From Bradyrhizobium sp. CCBAU 53351 (GTDB lineage: Bacteria > Pseudomonadota > Alphaproteobacteria > Rhizobiales > Xanthobacteraceae): a stretch of DNA of 64,000 nucleotides. The notes beneath the pieces are model-generated. The model made no database searches, had not been told where the DNA came from, and saw nothing but the letters and a program-made list of their open reading frames with translations. Below, one piece after another: positions 27,424-36,720 of the stretch (position 1 is the stretch's first letter; each line of letters starts with the position of its first letter). The position numbers were made by a program, and so were the translations under genes. The stretch is taken from contig NZ_CP030060.1 of assembly GCF_015291745.1 (NCBI RefSeq), positions 248,001 to 312,000 of the forward strand, written 5' to 3'.

Positions 27424-27587
27424 AACCGTTCGCGATCCCCCCAATGACTTGTCGCAGACCGAGCCCTTTTGGGGGGCTTGCCGAGTTTCGGGCATTGTTC
27501 GTGGCTTTCTGAAAATGAGGATTCCATTCGGAAATTACGATTTCGTCACATTCAGGTTGACACGAATGTGCCGGAGGCCCTTTAATC

Positions 27588-27614
27588 GTATCCTAAATTA
27601 ACGTCTCGGATACA
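27588..27614. promoter_or_regulatory. cluster motif copy 5 (perfect palindrome version)
   Basis: GTATCCT, 13 bases, GGATACA. The hexamers GTATCC and GGATAC form a perfect inverted repeat over 26 bases. It lies 49 bases before the decarboxylase ATG and is the best example of the motif. Confidence 0.65.
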
Positions 27615-27663
27615 AATTGGGCCGCGGGCCCTCGCTCCCATGGCGGCCGGCGAAAAGAGGACG

Positions 27664-28182
27664 ATGATGAGTGACGAGCAAGCCGCGGCACTGAGTCCCG
27701 AATCGGTCGTTGCGCAAATGAAGCAAAACGGCGTGTCGCATGTTGTTTGGCTGCCAGATAGCGAGACGAACTGGCTGTTCTTGAAAATGCAGGAGGAGCA
27801 ATCGCTGAGCTTGGTCGGCGTCGCCCGCGAAGGGCATGCCTGCTCAATAGCGGCCGGACTTTTCGCAGGAGGAGCAAAGCCGATCGTGTTGGTGCAGAAT
27901 ACCGGCATGATGGAATCGGGAGATTCCATGCGCGGCTGGCTGCTCAATCTGAACGTTCCGGTCGTCTTCTTGGTTGGTTACCGCGGTTACACGCGGCACG
28001 GCGTCAATCACGATAGCGCGGCCGAATATACAGAACGCTTCCTGCTCGCTTTCGGAATCAAGTTCTACATGGTGGAAAGTAATGCGGACGCCGATCGCAT
28101 CTCGCTCGCTTTCACCGAGTCTGAACTAACTCAGCGCCCAGTCGTCGTACTGATCGCCGACGAATTTCACGGTTTTAATTGA
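27664..28182 (+). CDS. TPP-dependent decarboxylase, alpha (Pyr-domain) subunit
   Basis: A 172-residue subunit resembling ComD (sulfopyruvate decarboxylase alpha) and the N-terminal half of phosphonopyruvate decarboxylases. It shows VSHVVWLPDSETNWLF, the conserved glutamate in VAREGHACSIAAGLFAGG that activates thiamine diphosphate, and QNTGMMESGDSMRGW. The start is ATG 27664 or 27667 with AGAGGA upstream; an upstream in-frame ATG (27640) has no ribosome site. It needs the beta subunit that follows 11 bases later. Confidence 0.85.
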   Translation: MMSDEQAAALSPESVVAQMKQNGVSHVVWLPDSETNWLFLKMQEEQSLSLVGVAREGHACSIAAGLFAGGAKPIVLVQNTGMMESGDSMRGWLLNLNVPVVFLVGYRGYTRHGVNHDSAAEYTERFLLAFGIKFYMVESNADADRISLAFTESELTQRPVVVLIADEFHGFN

Positions 28183-28193
28183 GGCGCGGGTCG

Positions 28194-28778
28194 ATGATTT
28201 ACACAAAAGATCTTGTCCACGCTTTCGCACCTCATCGCAGGAATGCGCTCGTCGTCTCGGGTCGCTCGGGTCAATATTGGTTGGACATCAGCGAAGGAGG
28301 TGCGGACCTTCCAGTCGGTGATCCTTCCATGGGCGGTCATGCCGGCTTTAGTTTTGGGCTCGCATTGGCCCAACCTGAGAAGCCGGTAGTCGTTTTCGAT
28401 TCTGAGGGCGATCTACTAATGAACCTCAGCATCTTGACAACGATCGCCGAAAAGGCGCCTCGAAACTACTACTACTTCTTGATGGACAACGAATGCTATG
28501 CCACAACTGGTGGACAGCCCGTACCGAACGCGAAGAACGTTGCTTATGACCTTGTGGCTCGCGGATGTGGCATCAATCGCACTTATTTTTTCGATGATCT
28601 AGCCACATATACTGCCGCCCTGCCAGAAATCCTGGCGAAGGACGGGCCCGTCTTCGTCTGGAATAAGATCCACCCAGAAATCGAAAACCGTCCGCCAGGT
28701 CAGCGCGCGCCGTGGCGTAAGCGTAGTCCGGCAAAAGTGGTGGCCGACACACGAAAATTCCTCGGAGTGACCCGATGA
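28194..28778 (+). CDS. TPP-dependent decarboxylase, beta (PP-domain) subunit
   Basis: A 194-residue subunit with the thiamine-diphosphate binding region: GDPSMGGHAGFSFGLALA and the EGDLLMNLSIL...DNECYATTGG stretch, the GDG-type magnesium/TPP motif in variant form. It pairs with the alpha subunit as ComE does with ComD. ATG 28194 follows GAGGCG. Together they should decarboxylate a short 2-oxoacid bearing an acidic group (sulfopyruvate-, phosphonopyruvate- or oxaloacetate-like) to an aldehyde, the substrate of the next gene, which overlaps by ATGA. Confidence 0.85.
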   Translation: MIYTKDLVHAFAPHRRNALVVSGRSGQYWLDISEGGADLPVGDPSMGGHAGFSFGLALAQPEKPVVVFDSEGDLLMNLSILTTIAEKAPRNYYYFLMDNECYATTGGQPVPNAKNVAYDLVARGCGINRTYFFDDLATYTAALPEILAKDGPVFVWNKIHPEIENRPPGQRAPWRKRSPAKVVADTRKFLGVTR

Positions 28779-30232
28779 CTGGGCACACCCCAATAAGGCT
28801 GTTTATCGGTGGAAAATGGATCGAACGTAACGGCGCTCCGATATTGAACCCCGCAAACGAAGCCGTGCTGGGGATCGTTCCTATGGCAAGGGAGGCCGAT
28901 CTTGCCGCTGCCGTCGATGCTGCAACGAACGGCTTCAACGTTTGGTCACTGACCTCAGCGGCCCGGCGATCCGAGATAATTCGTCAAGCCGCGGCGAACC
29001 TGCGTGCGAATGCCGATGTGGTGGCCCGCGATATCACTCTGGAGCAAGGCAAGCCGCTACGCGACGCGCAGACCGAAGTTCGGCGGGCATGTCAGGTGTT
29101 GGAATGGGATGCGGAAGAAGGACGCCGACTTTACGGCAGGACCATTCCGTCCGAGCCCGGGTATCGAAACACCGTGCAACTCTATCCGATTGGCCCTGTA
29201 GCGGCCTTTAGTCCTTGGAACTATCCCTTAAGTTCAGTCGCCCGGAAGGTTGGCGGTGCGCTATCGGCAGGCTGCAGTCTCGTCCTGAAAGCTTCTGAGG
29301 AAACACCGGCGGCTGCCGTGCATCTGGCGGAAGCCTTTGTGAAAGCCGGACTGCCAGATGGCGTGTTGAATTTGGTATTCGGCATTCCCGCAGATATCTC
29401 GCGCTATTTGATAGGACACCCGTCAATCAGACTGGTTGCGTTTACTGGCTCCGTTCCAGTTGGCAAGGGACTTGCCGCGCAAGCCGGAATGCATATGAAG
29501 CCCTGCATTATGGAATTGGGCGGGCATGCGCCGGTCATAATTTGTGACGATGTCGATCCGCTCGATTCAGCGAGCAGGTCGGTTGCCGCTAAAGCCAGCA
29601 ACTCGGGCCAAATCTGTACATCACCGACACGCTGGTTCGTCCACGACTCCATTTATGGAGAGTTTGTCAACAACATGGGCGAGGCGGCTCGAAAAATTGA
29701 GGTCGGCAATGGCCTCGATCCGGCCACGCAGATGGGGCCCGTAGCCAATTCACGGCGCCTTGCTGCGATACAGGAACTCGTCAGCGAGGCGATCGCGAAA
29801 GGTGCCAGGCTTGTTGCCGGTGGGGAGCGCATCAAGAATAACGGCTACTATTGGCCTCTTACGGTATTGGCCGACGTGCCCGCGGATGCGCGTATTATGA
29901 AGGAAGAACCGTTTGGCCCAGTCGCACTCGTAAATTCGGTTACTTCGCTGCCAGACGCGATCAAGCGCGCCAACGAACTGCCCTATGGGCTTGCGGGTTA
30001 CGCGATGACTCATTCGGCTGACTACGCCGGCTACATCGCCGACCACATGCAGGTCGGAAACCTTGCGATCAATCACTTCACGTCATCGCTGCCGGAGACG
30101 CCTTTTGGGGGAACAAAGGACTCGGGGTATGCGCGTGAGGGTGGGGCTGAGGGGTTGTTGAACTACACGATTGTACGCAGCATTTCATTCCTGGCGGGAC
30201 CGCCCCGCAACTCAGTTCCTGCGCATCGTTAG
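28775..30232 (+). CDS. NAD(P)-dependent aldehyde dehydrogenase
   Basis: A 485-residue aldehyde dehydrogenase of the succinate-semialdehyde type. It carries PVAAFSPWNYPLSSVARKVG (cofactor), MELGGHAPVIICDD with the general-base glutamate and NSGQICTSPTRWFVH with the nucleophilic cysteine; EPFGPVALVN and LPETPFGGTKDSGYARE are late family motifs. It oxidises the aldehyde made by the TPP decarboxylase, to which it is coupled by an ATGA overlap. Length is normal and all catalytic residues are present. Confidence 0.9.
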   Translation: MTGHTPIRLFIGGKWIERNGAPILNPANEAVLGIVPMAREADLAAAVDAATNGFNVWSLTSAARRSEIIRQAAANLRANADVVARDITLEQGKPLRDAQTEVRRACQVLEWDAEEGRRLYGRTIPSEPGYRNTVQLYPIGPVAAFSPWNYPLSSVARKVGGALSAGCSLVLKASEETPAAAVHLAEAFVKAGLPDGVLNLVFGIPADISRYLIGHPSIRLVAFTGSVPVGKGLAAQAGMHMKPCIMELGGHAPVIICDDVDPLDSASRSVAAKASNSGQICTSPTRWFVHDSIYGEFVNNMGEAARKIEVGNGLDPATQMGPVANSRRLAAIQELVSEAIAKGARLVAGGERIKNNGYYWPLTVLADVPADARIMKEEPFGPVALVNSVTSLPDAIKRANELPYGLAGYAMTHSADYAGYIADHMQVGNLAINHFTSSLPETPFGGTKDSGYAREGGAEGLLNYTIVRSISFLAGPPRNSVPAHR

Positions 30233-30245
30233 AGCGGGCATACGA

Positions 30246-31274
30246 ATGAAGCTCAAGATCGAAAACCTCTCGAAACGGTACGGTGCGTTCGACGCTTTGA
30301 AGCCGACGTCTCTCGATGTGGCCGAAGGAGAATTTCTGACTCTATTGGGCCCTTCTGGCTCCGGAAAGACGACGCTCCTAACCATGATCGCCGGACTAAC
30401 CCCTCCAAACTCCGGCGAGATCTACATCAACGGTCGTCGAGCTACCAACGAGCCCGCGTTTTATCGGGATATTGGCATGGTCTTTCAGAACTATGCCTTG
30501 TTTCCTCATTTGAGTATCGCGGAAAACCTCGCATTTCCGCTGCGCATGCGGAAGATGCCGGAGGCTGATATACGCGACCGGGTAAAGTCGATGTTGGAGA
30601 TCATCAGCTTACCTCACGTTGCCGAGCGTGTGCCCAAGGAGCTATCGGGTGGTCAGCAACAACGCGTGGCTCTCGCACGCGCAATGGTCTACCGGCCGTC
30701 GATCGTACTGATGGACGAACCTTTGGGCGCGCTGGATAAGAACTTGCGCGAGCAGATGCAGATCGAAATCAAGCATCTGCATAAGCGATTAAAGACGACC
30801 ATCATCTACGTGACCCACGACCAAGAAGAAGCGTTGGCCATGTCAGATCGGATCTGTCTGATGAACGGTGGCGAGATCGAGCAACTGGCACCACCGAACG
30901 AAATTTACGATCGCCCCTCGACGGTCTTCGCCGCTAACTTCATCGGACAGTCCAATATCATGGCGGCTGGCGAAGTGAGCGATGCAAGCGGCAACGTGAC
31001 GCCCATGCAGGCGGGAACGCGACTGATGGTTCGACCTGAATACGTTCGCGTCAACGCCGACGTCGTTCCCGCGCACCACCGGACCGAAGCGACGTTTATT
31101 GAGCGCATCAATATTGGGCCGACAACCCGGTACTTCTTCAAGTCGGCGTCCGATCGCGTCCTTTCAGCCCTTGTTCTGAATGCACAGGCTCCTCACGATA
31201 TCGAGAACGGTCAACGTTGCATCTTGAGCTGGGCCGCCTCCCGGTCGGTAGAAATAAAGGATGTAGGAACGTGA
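30246..31274 (+). CDS. ABC transporter ATP-binding protein, polyamine/iron (PotA-like) type
   Basis: A 342-residue ATPase: Walker A GPSGSGKTT, signature LSGGQQQRVALARA, Walker B IVLMDEPLGALDK and the H-loop VTHDQEEALAMSD, followed by a C-terminal TOBE-like regulatory domain (about residues 240-342). ATG 30246 follows GAGCGGG 13 bases after the dehydrogenase stop; the upstream extension to 30171 lies within that gene. Its stop shares bases with the GTG start of the permease (GTGA). It energises the importer of the cluster. Confidence 0.91.
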   Translation: MKLKIENLSKRYGAFDALKPTSLDVAEGEFLTLLGPSGSGKTTLLTMIAGLTPPNSGEIYINGRRATNEPAFYRDIGMVFQNYALFPHLSIAENLAFPLRMRKMPEADIRDRVKSMLEIISLPHVAERVPKELSGGQQQRVALARAMVYRPSIVLMDEPLGALDKNLREQMQIEIKHLHKRLKTTIIYVTHDQEEALAMSDRICLMNGGEIEQLAPPNEIYDRPSTVFAANFIGQSNIMAAGEVSDASGNVTPMQAGTRLMVRPEYVRVNADVVPAHHRTEATFIERINIGPTTRYFFKSASDRVLSALVLNAQAPHDIENGQRCILSWAASRSVEIKDVGT

Positions 31275-33085
31275 CAGATCGGACGACCATCCCGGGATCA
31301 TGGCCGCGATCAGATCGGCGCCTACCTCTGAGCGAATTGCTAGCGCGCTGGCCGTTTCTTCAGATAGCACCGCTGCTGACGTTTCTATCCGTCGTATTTG
31401 TACTGCCTGTCGGCGGAATTCTTGTTCTCAGCCTCTTTGACGCTCACGGTGCGCTGACGCTAGAGAATTTTTCGCGAGTATTTAAGACCAATCTATACGT
31501 TAGCGTGCTCGTGCGAACGATTCAAACCGCTGCTTGGGCCACCGGGATCTGCCTGACGCTCGGTTACCCCGTTGCATATGCACTCTCCAAAGCAAATGCA
31601 GGGGTTCGAGCAGCAATCCTGACGTCCGTTCTGGTGCCGCTTTGGACTAGCTTTCTGATCCGCAATCTGTCACTGATTATTATCTTCGGTCGCCGCGGTT
31701 TGATCAACGTAACCGGCTTGAAGTTGAGCTGGCTCGATCATTCGATCGCCTTCCTCTACAACTGGAACGGCGTGATGATCGGCCTGAGCAGCTCGCTTTT
31801 GCCTTTGGCGATTATTACGATGTACTCCGTAATGGAGGGCATCGAGCCGAACTTGGAAAAAGCGGCGAGCACGCTGGGTGCCCGCCCCTCCCATGGTTTT
31901 TGGCGGGTCTATTTTCCTCTGTCGTTACCGGGAGTGGCGGCCGGCGGTATCTTGATCTTTGTGAGTGCTCTTGGGTTTTTCATCACGCCGCAGCTGCTCG
32001 GGAGTCCTCGGGAAACGATGATCGCTCAATTGATCATCGAACAAGTTACCGAGGTGTTGCACTGGAACTTCGCTGCGGCGATATCCGCCATGCTGTTGCT
32101 GGCAACACTTATTTCCTTCTTTCTGTTTGATCGGGTGGTTGGAATGCACATTCTGACCGGAGAAGAGGGCGACCAGCATCCGTCGAGACTGAACCGAATG
32201 CTCCGCCGTGGCGGAATGAAACTAATCAACGGAATTTCATGGATTACCGCCAGCTTCGGATTGGTCGCCGAAAAACTGACGGGACGGACGGTGAAGCTCA
32301 GGCAAAGGGTGAGTAGACCCATTCTGTCGATGGTTTCGCTGGCAATTGCGTTGTTCTTGATACTTCCGATCTTCTGTATCGTTCCGATTTCATTCTCTAA
32401 CAGCCTTCTGTTCGGCTGGCCGCCCCAGGGTTTCTCACTCCGATGGTACACGTCGGTCCTTAGCTCACCAATCTGGGTATTGGCTTTCTGGCGATCGGTT
32501 GGCATCGCCGCCATCACCAGCTTGATGGCCATTGCCATCGCTATTCCGGCGGCACTATTTCTCGTTCGTCAAAAGACGAGGGCAAAGTTCCTGATAATTC
32601 TGCTGCTGACCATTCCGATTTTTCTGCCTCATATCATCACGGCGGTCGCGCTGTTCTACGCTTATGCCCGCTTCGGGCTGATTGGCACATGGGTCGGATT
32701 GATCATGGGGCATATGGTGTTTGCGCTGCCCTATGCCACGATGTCACTGATGGCCGTGCTCAAAAATTACAATCGTTCGTTGGACTATGCCGCATGGACG
32801 ATGGGCGCGTCAAAATTCAAGACCTTCCGATATATCATGCTGCCGATCATCAAGCCTGGAGTTTATGGCGCGTTTCTTTTCGCATTCATCCAGTCGTTTG
32901 ACGAAGTGACGATTTCTCTGTTTGTCACGGGAGGCAGCTTCACCACGCTTCCGAAGCAGCTATACCAACAGGCAGTGTACGGGGCGTCACCGGAGTTGGC
33001 AGCAGTGTCGACGCTACTCCTGGCGTTAATTCTCGGATTTATGCTCATAGCCAATTCCGTTGGCGGGACGTCCAGACGCGTGTAG
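31271..33085 (+). CDS. fused double ABC permease (PotB-PotC-like)
   Basis: A 604-residue membrane protein that contains two complete permease domains. The first (about residues 30-305) has its EAA loop at LEKAASTLGARPSHGFWRV, the second (about 350-604) at YAAWTMGASKFKTFRYIMLP. They are normally encoded by separate potB/potC-like genes. The linker (IL-TGEEGDQHPSRLNRML region and onward) is hydrophilic. GTG 31271 is chosen because it overlaps the ATPase stop (GTGA); the frame extends a little upstream. The C-terminus is collinear with the relic at 18125-18310. Confidence 0.88.
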   Translation: MTDRTTIPGSWPRSDRRLPLSELLARWPFLQIAPLLTFLSVVFVLPVGGILVLSLFDAHGALTLENFSRVFKTNLYVSVLVRTIQTAAWATGICLTLGYPVAYALSKANAGVRAAILTSVLVPLWTSFLIRNLSLIIIFGRRGLINVTGLKLSWLDHSIAFLYNWNGVMIGLSSSLLPLAIITMYSVMEGIEPNLEKAASTLGARPSHGFWRVYFPLSLPGVAAGGILIFVSALGFFITPQLLGSPRETMIAQLIIEQVTEVLHWNFAAAISAMLLLATLISFFLFDRVVGMHILTGEEGDQHPSRLNRMLRRGGMKLINGISWITASFGLVAEKLTGRTVKLRQRVSRPILSMVSLAIALFLILPIFCIVPISFSNSLLFGWPPQGFSLRWYTSVLSSPIWVLAFWRSVGIAAITSLMAIAIAIPAALFLVRQKTRAKFLIILLLTIPIFLPHIITAVALFYAYARFGLIGTWVGLIMGHMVFALPYATMSLMAVLKNYNRSLDYAAWTMGASKFKTFRYIMLPIIKPGVYGAFLFAFIQSFDEVTISLFVTGGSFTTLPKQLYQQAVYGASPELAAVSTLLLALILGFMLIANSVGGTSRRV

Positions 33086-33156
33086 CGCTTGCATCGGTTG
33101 GATGGGCCGACATTAGAGCCGTCAGTTCGAGGCAATGGTTAGTGAGGAGGCCAACA

Positions 33157-34224
33157 ATGAATAGAAGGCAATTCGTCAAGATAGCTGCGCTATCCGGCGC
33201 GACTTTCCCACTACCCGCCATCGTCGGACGCGCATCGGCGGCCGGTGAGACCCTCTATGTTGCGGATGCGGGCGGTGCGTACACCGAGTCCTACAAGAAG
33301 GTTATCTATACGCCCTTTACTGCAAGCACGGGAATTGATGTCGTTCCGGTCGTTCGGCCAGCCCAAGCGCTGGCTCAGATGAAGACCATGGTGGAAACGC
33401 AGAACTATACGTTCGATGTGCATGGGGCCGCCGGTCTCGATGAAGGTGTCCGCTACGATGCTGAGGGGCTCAGCGAACGAATTGAGTTGCCGAGGTCAAT
33501 ATATGACGACCTTCCTGACTCCATCAGAAATGTTCCGGGCTTCTATCCGGACTCCGTTGCAGCGTTTGCGACGGTATATCGGCCGTTAGCGACAAAACGG
33601 GATCTGAAACGAGTTGCCGATATTTGGGACATGTCCATTCCGGGAGTTCGCTCGCTGCGTACTGGCGGTCGCGACAACATAGAATGGGCGCTTCGAGCGG
33701 ATGGCGTTCCCGCGGGACCGGCCATTATCAATGAGCTGAAAACAAAAGCCGGGTGGGAGCGCGCATTTCGAAAATTGGATGAGATCAAACCGAAAATCCT
33801 GACTTGGTGGAGTACGGCCCCACAAAGCGCTCAGCTTCTGCAAGCTCAGGAGATCGATATTACAGCGACGTATGCGAACCGGGCTGCAACGCTGATCCGG
33901 CAAGGTGAGAACCTCAAAGTGCTTTGGAACGAAGGTTATTACACTGCCTATGGGTACGTCATCCCAAAAGGCAATCCAAAGGTCCATTTGGTGCAGAAGC
34001 TCATCGAGTTCTCATTGGATCCGAAGCGTCAAGCCGCGCTTGCTTCCGAGTTGATGCAAGGAAGCGCCTCGAAAAGTGCCTTCGAATTTATCGACAAGAA
34101 GGTGCTCGAGTACGTCCCGACGCAACCAGATAATTTCAAGCAGATGGTCCCGTTGGACGTGGCTTTTTGGGGAGAGAATCTCACGAAATCGAATGAGCTG
34201 TTCAATCAGTGGCTTGTGAAATGA
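33157..34224 (+). CDS. ABC substrate-binding protein 1 (SBP_bac_8/PotD type, Tat signal)
   Basis: A 355-residue periplasmic binding protein. The start MNRRQFVKIAALSG is a twin-arginine signal with cleavage probably after RASA. The mature part begins AGETLYVADAGGAYTES and includes WDMSIPGVRSLRTGGRDN and YVIPKGNPKVHLVQKL. GAGGAGG at 33144-33150 sets the ATG at 33157 rather than 33142. It is followed by a paralogue of identical length, and a third, decayed copy lies at 17073-18124. Confidence 0.89.
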   Translation: MNRRQFVKIAALSGATFPLPAIVGRASAAGETLYVADAGGAYTESYKKVIYTPFTASTGIDVVPVVRPAQALAQMKTMVETQNYTFDVHGAAGLDEGVRYDAEGLSERIELPRSIYDDLPDSIRNVPGFYPDSVAAFATVYRPLATKRDLKRVADIWDMSIPGVRSLRTGGRDNIEWALRADGVPAGPAIINELKTKAGWERAFRKLDEIKPKILTWWSTAPQSAQLLQAQEIDITATYANRAATLIRQGENLKVLWNEGYYTAYGYVIPKGNPKVHLVQKLIEFSLDPKRQAALASELMQGSASKSAFEFIDKKVLEYVPTQPDNFKQMVPLDVAFWGENLTKSNELFNQWLVK

Positions 34225-34341
34225 CGAATGATGATCGGCACTATCGGCAACGACCATCCCTTTGAACGCCCCGGGATGATTGCCTCCGACGACATTCGAT
34301 GAAATCCGCGGTCGGCGTAAGTCGCTAACGGAAGGCCAGAA

Positions 34342-35409
34342 ATGAACAGAAGAAAGTTTACTAAGACCACAATGCTGGCGGGCGCAACGTTAGCAGCACC
34401 CGCGATCATGGGTCGCGCTTCGGCAGCGGGCGAAACTCTCTACATTGCAGATGCTGGTGGCTCCGTATCTCAGATTTATAAGGAGCTCTTTTACACTCCT
34501 TTCACGGAGGCTACCGGCATCACGGTCGTTCCCGTGGTGCGAGCCGCGCAGCCGCTGCCCCAGATGCAGTCGATGGTCGACACGAAGAATTATATCTTCG
34601 ATGCTTGCATTGGCGCAGGCATGGACGAAGCAGTTCGATATTTGGCTTTGGATTTGGTTGAAAAGATCACCCTTCCAAAACACCTGTATGACGACCTTCC
34701 GGTGGAGCTGAGGAACCTCGCCGGTTTTGTGCCCGACTCGATATCAGCCTATTCAACGGTTTATCGGACCTCCGCGACCGGGAAAGATCTGACTTGCGTT
34801 GCGGACATGTGGGACAAAGCGATCCCTGGCGTGCGGTCCCTCCGCAACAGCGGCCGGGACAACATCGAGTGGGCATTGCGCGCCGACGGCGTCAAGCCCG
34901 GCCAGGCCATCATAAACGAACTGAAAACAGATGCCGGTTGGATTCGGGCATTCAAGAAGCTCGATCAAATCAAACCGCGGATCGCTATGTGGTGGACGAC
35001 GGCGCCGCAGAGCGCGCAGCTGTTACACAGCGGCGAAATCGACATTACCGCGACCTATGTCAACCGGGCAGCGGAGCTTATCGTGCAAGGAGAGGATCTT
35101 AAGATCCTATGGAATCAAGGCTATTACACCGCATATGGCTGGTCGATTCCGAAAGGGAATCCGAAGGTGGCGATGGTTCAGAAGCTCATCGAATTCACTC
35201 TTGATCCGAAGCGACAAGCCGCGCGTGCAGCGCGCGTCCTGAACGGAACGGCTTCGATCAGCGCCTACCAATATATCGACCCCAAGATCTTGTATTTGAT
35301 CCCGACGCAGCCTGACAACTTTAAGCAGCTCGTGCCCCTCGATGTCAGCTTCTGGGGTGAAAACTTGTCCAAGTCGAATGAAATGTTCAACGCTTGGCTC
35401 ATCAAATAA
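34342..35409 (+). CDS. ABC substrate-binding protein 2 (tandem paralogue)
   Basis: A 355-residue protein collinear with the preceding one: Tat-type start MNRRKFTKTTMLAGA, AGETLYIADAGGSVSQIY, WDKAIPGVRSLRNSGRDN, SAQLLHSGEIDITATYVN and the tail TQPDNFKQLVPLDVSFWGEN. The segment around HSGEID matches the decayed copy at 17 kb better than its tandem partner does. Two binding proteins for one permease usually broaden the range of related ligands. The gap from gene 1 is 117 bases. Confidence 0.89.
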   Translation: MNRRKFTKTTMLAGATLAAPAIMGRASAAGETLYIADAGGSVSQIYKELFYTPFTEATGITVVPVVRAAQPLPQMQSMVDTKNYIFDACIGAGMDEAVRYLALDLVEKITLPKHLYDDLPVELRNLAGFVPDSISAYSTVYRTSATGKDLTCVADMWDKAIPGVRSLRNSGRDNIEWALRADGVKPGQAIINELKTDAGWIRAFKKLDQIKPRIAMWWTTAPQSAQLLHSGEIDITATYVNRAAELIVQGEDLKILWNQGYYTAYGWSIPKGNPKVAMVQKLIEFTLDPKRQAARAARVLNGTASISAYQYIDPKILYLIPTQPDNFKQLVPLDVSFWGENLSKSNEMFNAWLIK

Positions 35410-35480
35410 GAGGCTGCGACAGCCGAGCCCGCGCGCAGACGGGTCGAAAGCCTGGCGTCGTTCTCACGGACTAGGAAGCG

Positions 35481-36698
35481 GTGACTAATTTGAATACACG
35501 AAGCAGATCGAAGCGGGTTGGCAAGATTCAGGTCGATGTCTCCGAGAGCATGGCTCAAAAAGCAAAGTTGAGAGTGGCCTCAGGCAAGCGCGTTATCAGC
35601 CTTGCACAGGGCGAACCTGACTTCGATACGCCAGAGCACGTTCAGGAAGCGGCAATTGCGGCGATCCGAGCTGGAGAAACCCGCTATACCATCAATACGG
35701 GTACCATTCAGCTGCGCGAGGCCATCTCGCGCAAGCTGAGACGCGACAACGACTTGGAATACGGAGTCAATCAGATCGTGGTCGCTCCGGGCGCGAAACC
35801 AAGTATATATAATGCCTTCGCCGCAACCTTAAACGACGGCGACGAGGTCATTATACCTGCACCCTATTGGGTGCCGATGCCAGACATGGTGCGGCTCGCC
35901 GGCGGACAGCCGGTGATAGTCGCGTGCGGCGTCGAAAGTGACTTCAAGATGCAGCCTGGACAACTACAGGCGGCCATCACACCTCGGACGCGTTGGCTTC
36001 TTTTGAATTCGCCAAACAATCCGTCGGGATCAATTTACTCAAAGGCGGAATTGCTTTCCTTCGCCGAAATATTGCGTCGCCATCCTAACGTCCTTGCTTT
36101 GTCAGATGACATCTATGAGCACATTCGGTTTGATGGGCGGCCGTTTTACACCTTGGCGCAGATTGCGCCCGATTTGCGGGAGCGCATCCTGACGGTCAAC
36201 GGCGTTTCCAAAGCATACGCCATGACGGGTTGGCGTATCGGCTATTGCGCCGGGCCGGATTGGCTGATCAGGGACATTACTCGAGTCTTGTCGCAAGCGA
36301 CGGGTGGCGCATGTTCAATCGCGCAGGCTGCTGCTCTGGCCGCACTCGAAGGGCCACAAGATTTCTTAGCCCAGCGCGTAGCTGTGTTCCACCGGCGGCG
36401 AGATTTTGTCTTACCGATCATCAAGGCAATTCCAGGTCTTTCCGCCGAGCGCCCTGAGGGAGGGTTCTATATCTTTGTGAGCTGTACCGATCTGATTGGG
36501 AAAACGACGCCGGCAGGCGGCCGAATCTCGTCTGATAGCGTTCTGTGCGATTACTTACTGGCCGAGGCCGACATCGCAGTTGTACAAGGCGCGGCCTATG
36601 GCCTTTCTCCTTACTTCCGTATCTCCATCGCGTCGTCGGACGACGACTTGCGTACCGCCGTGGCAGCGATCCGCTCCGCGGTTCTAGCCTTACGCTGA
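35481..36698 (+). CDS. aspartate aminotransferase-family protein (class I/II)
   Basis: A 405-residue PLP aminotransferase of subgroup I-gamma: SLAQGEPDFDTPEHVQEAA, VAPGAKPSIYNAFAAT, LNSPNNPSGSIYSKAEL, LSDDIYEHIRFDG and the PLP lysine in VNGVSKAYAMTGWRIGY. The C-terminal FRISIASSDDDL supplies the carboxylate-binding arginine. The GTG start at 35481 follows AGGAAG. It is the second aminotransferase of the cluster and likely acts on an acidic amino acid released in the pathway. Confidence 0.9.
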   Translation: MTNLNTRSRSKRVGKIQVDVSESMAQKAKLRVASGKRVISLAQGEPDFDTPEHVQEAAIAAIRAGETRYTINTGTIQLREAISRKLRRDNDLEYGVNQIVVAPGAKPSIYNAFAATLNDGDEVIIPAPYWVPMPDMVRLAGGQPVIVACGVESDFKMQPGQLQAAITPRTRWLLLNSPNNPSGSIYSKAELLSFAEILRRHPNVLALSDDIYEHIRFDGRPFYTLAQIAPDLRERILTVNGVSKAYAMTGWRIGYCAGPDWLIRDITRVLSQATGGACSIAQAAALAALEGPQDFLAQRVAVFHRRRDFVLPIIKAIPGLSAERPEGGFYIFVSCTDLIGKTTPAGGRISSDSVLCDYLLAEADIAVVQGAAYGLSPYFRISIASSDDDLRTAVAAIRSAVLALR

Positions 36699-36720
36699 AC
36701 CAAATTCGAAGTATCATAAT

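Noticed and set aside
27462..27478. AGCCC/GGGCT hairpin after the amidase as a terminator
   Set aside because: Short stem and no T-run after it; not convincing as an intrinsic terminator.
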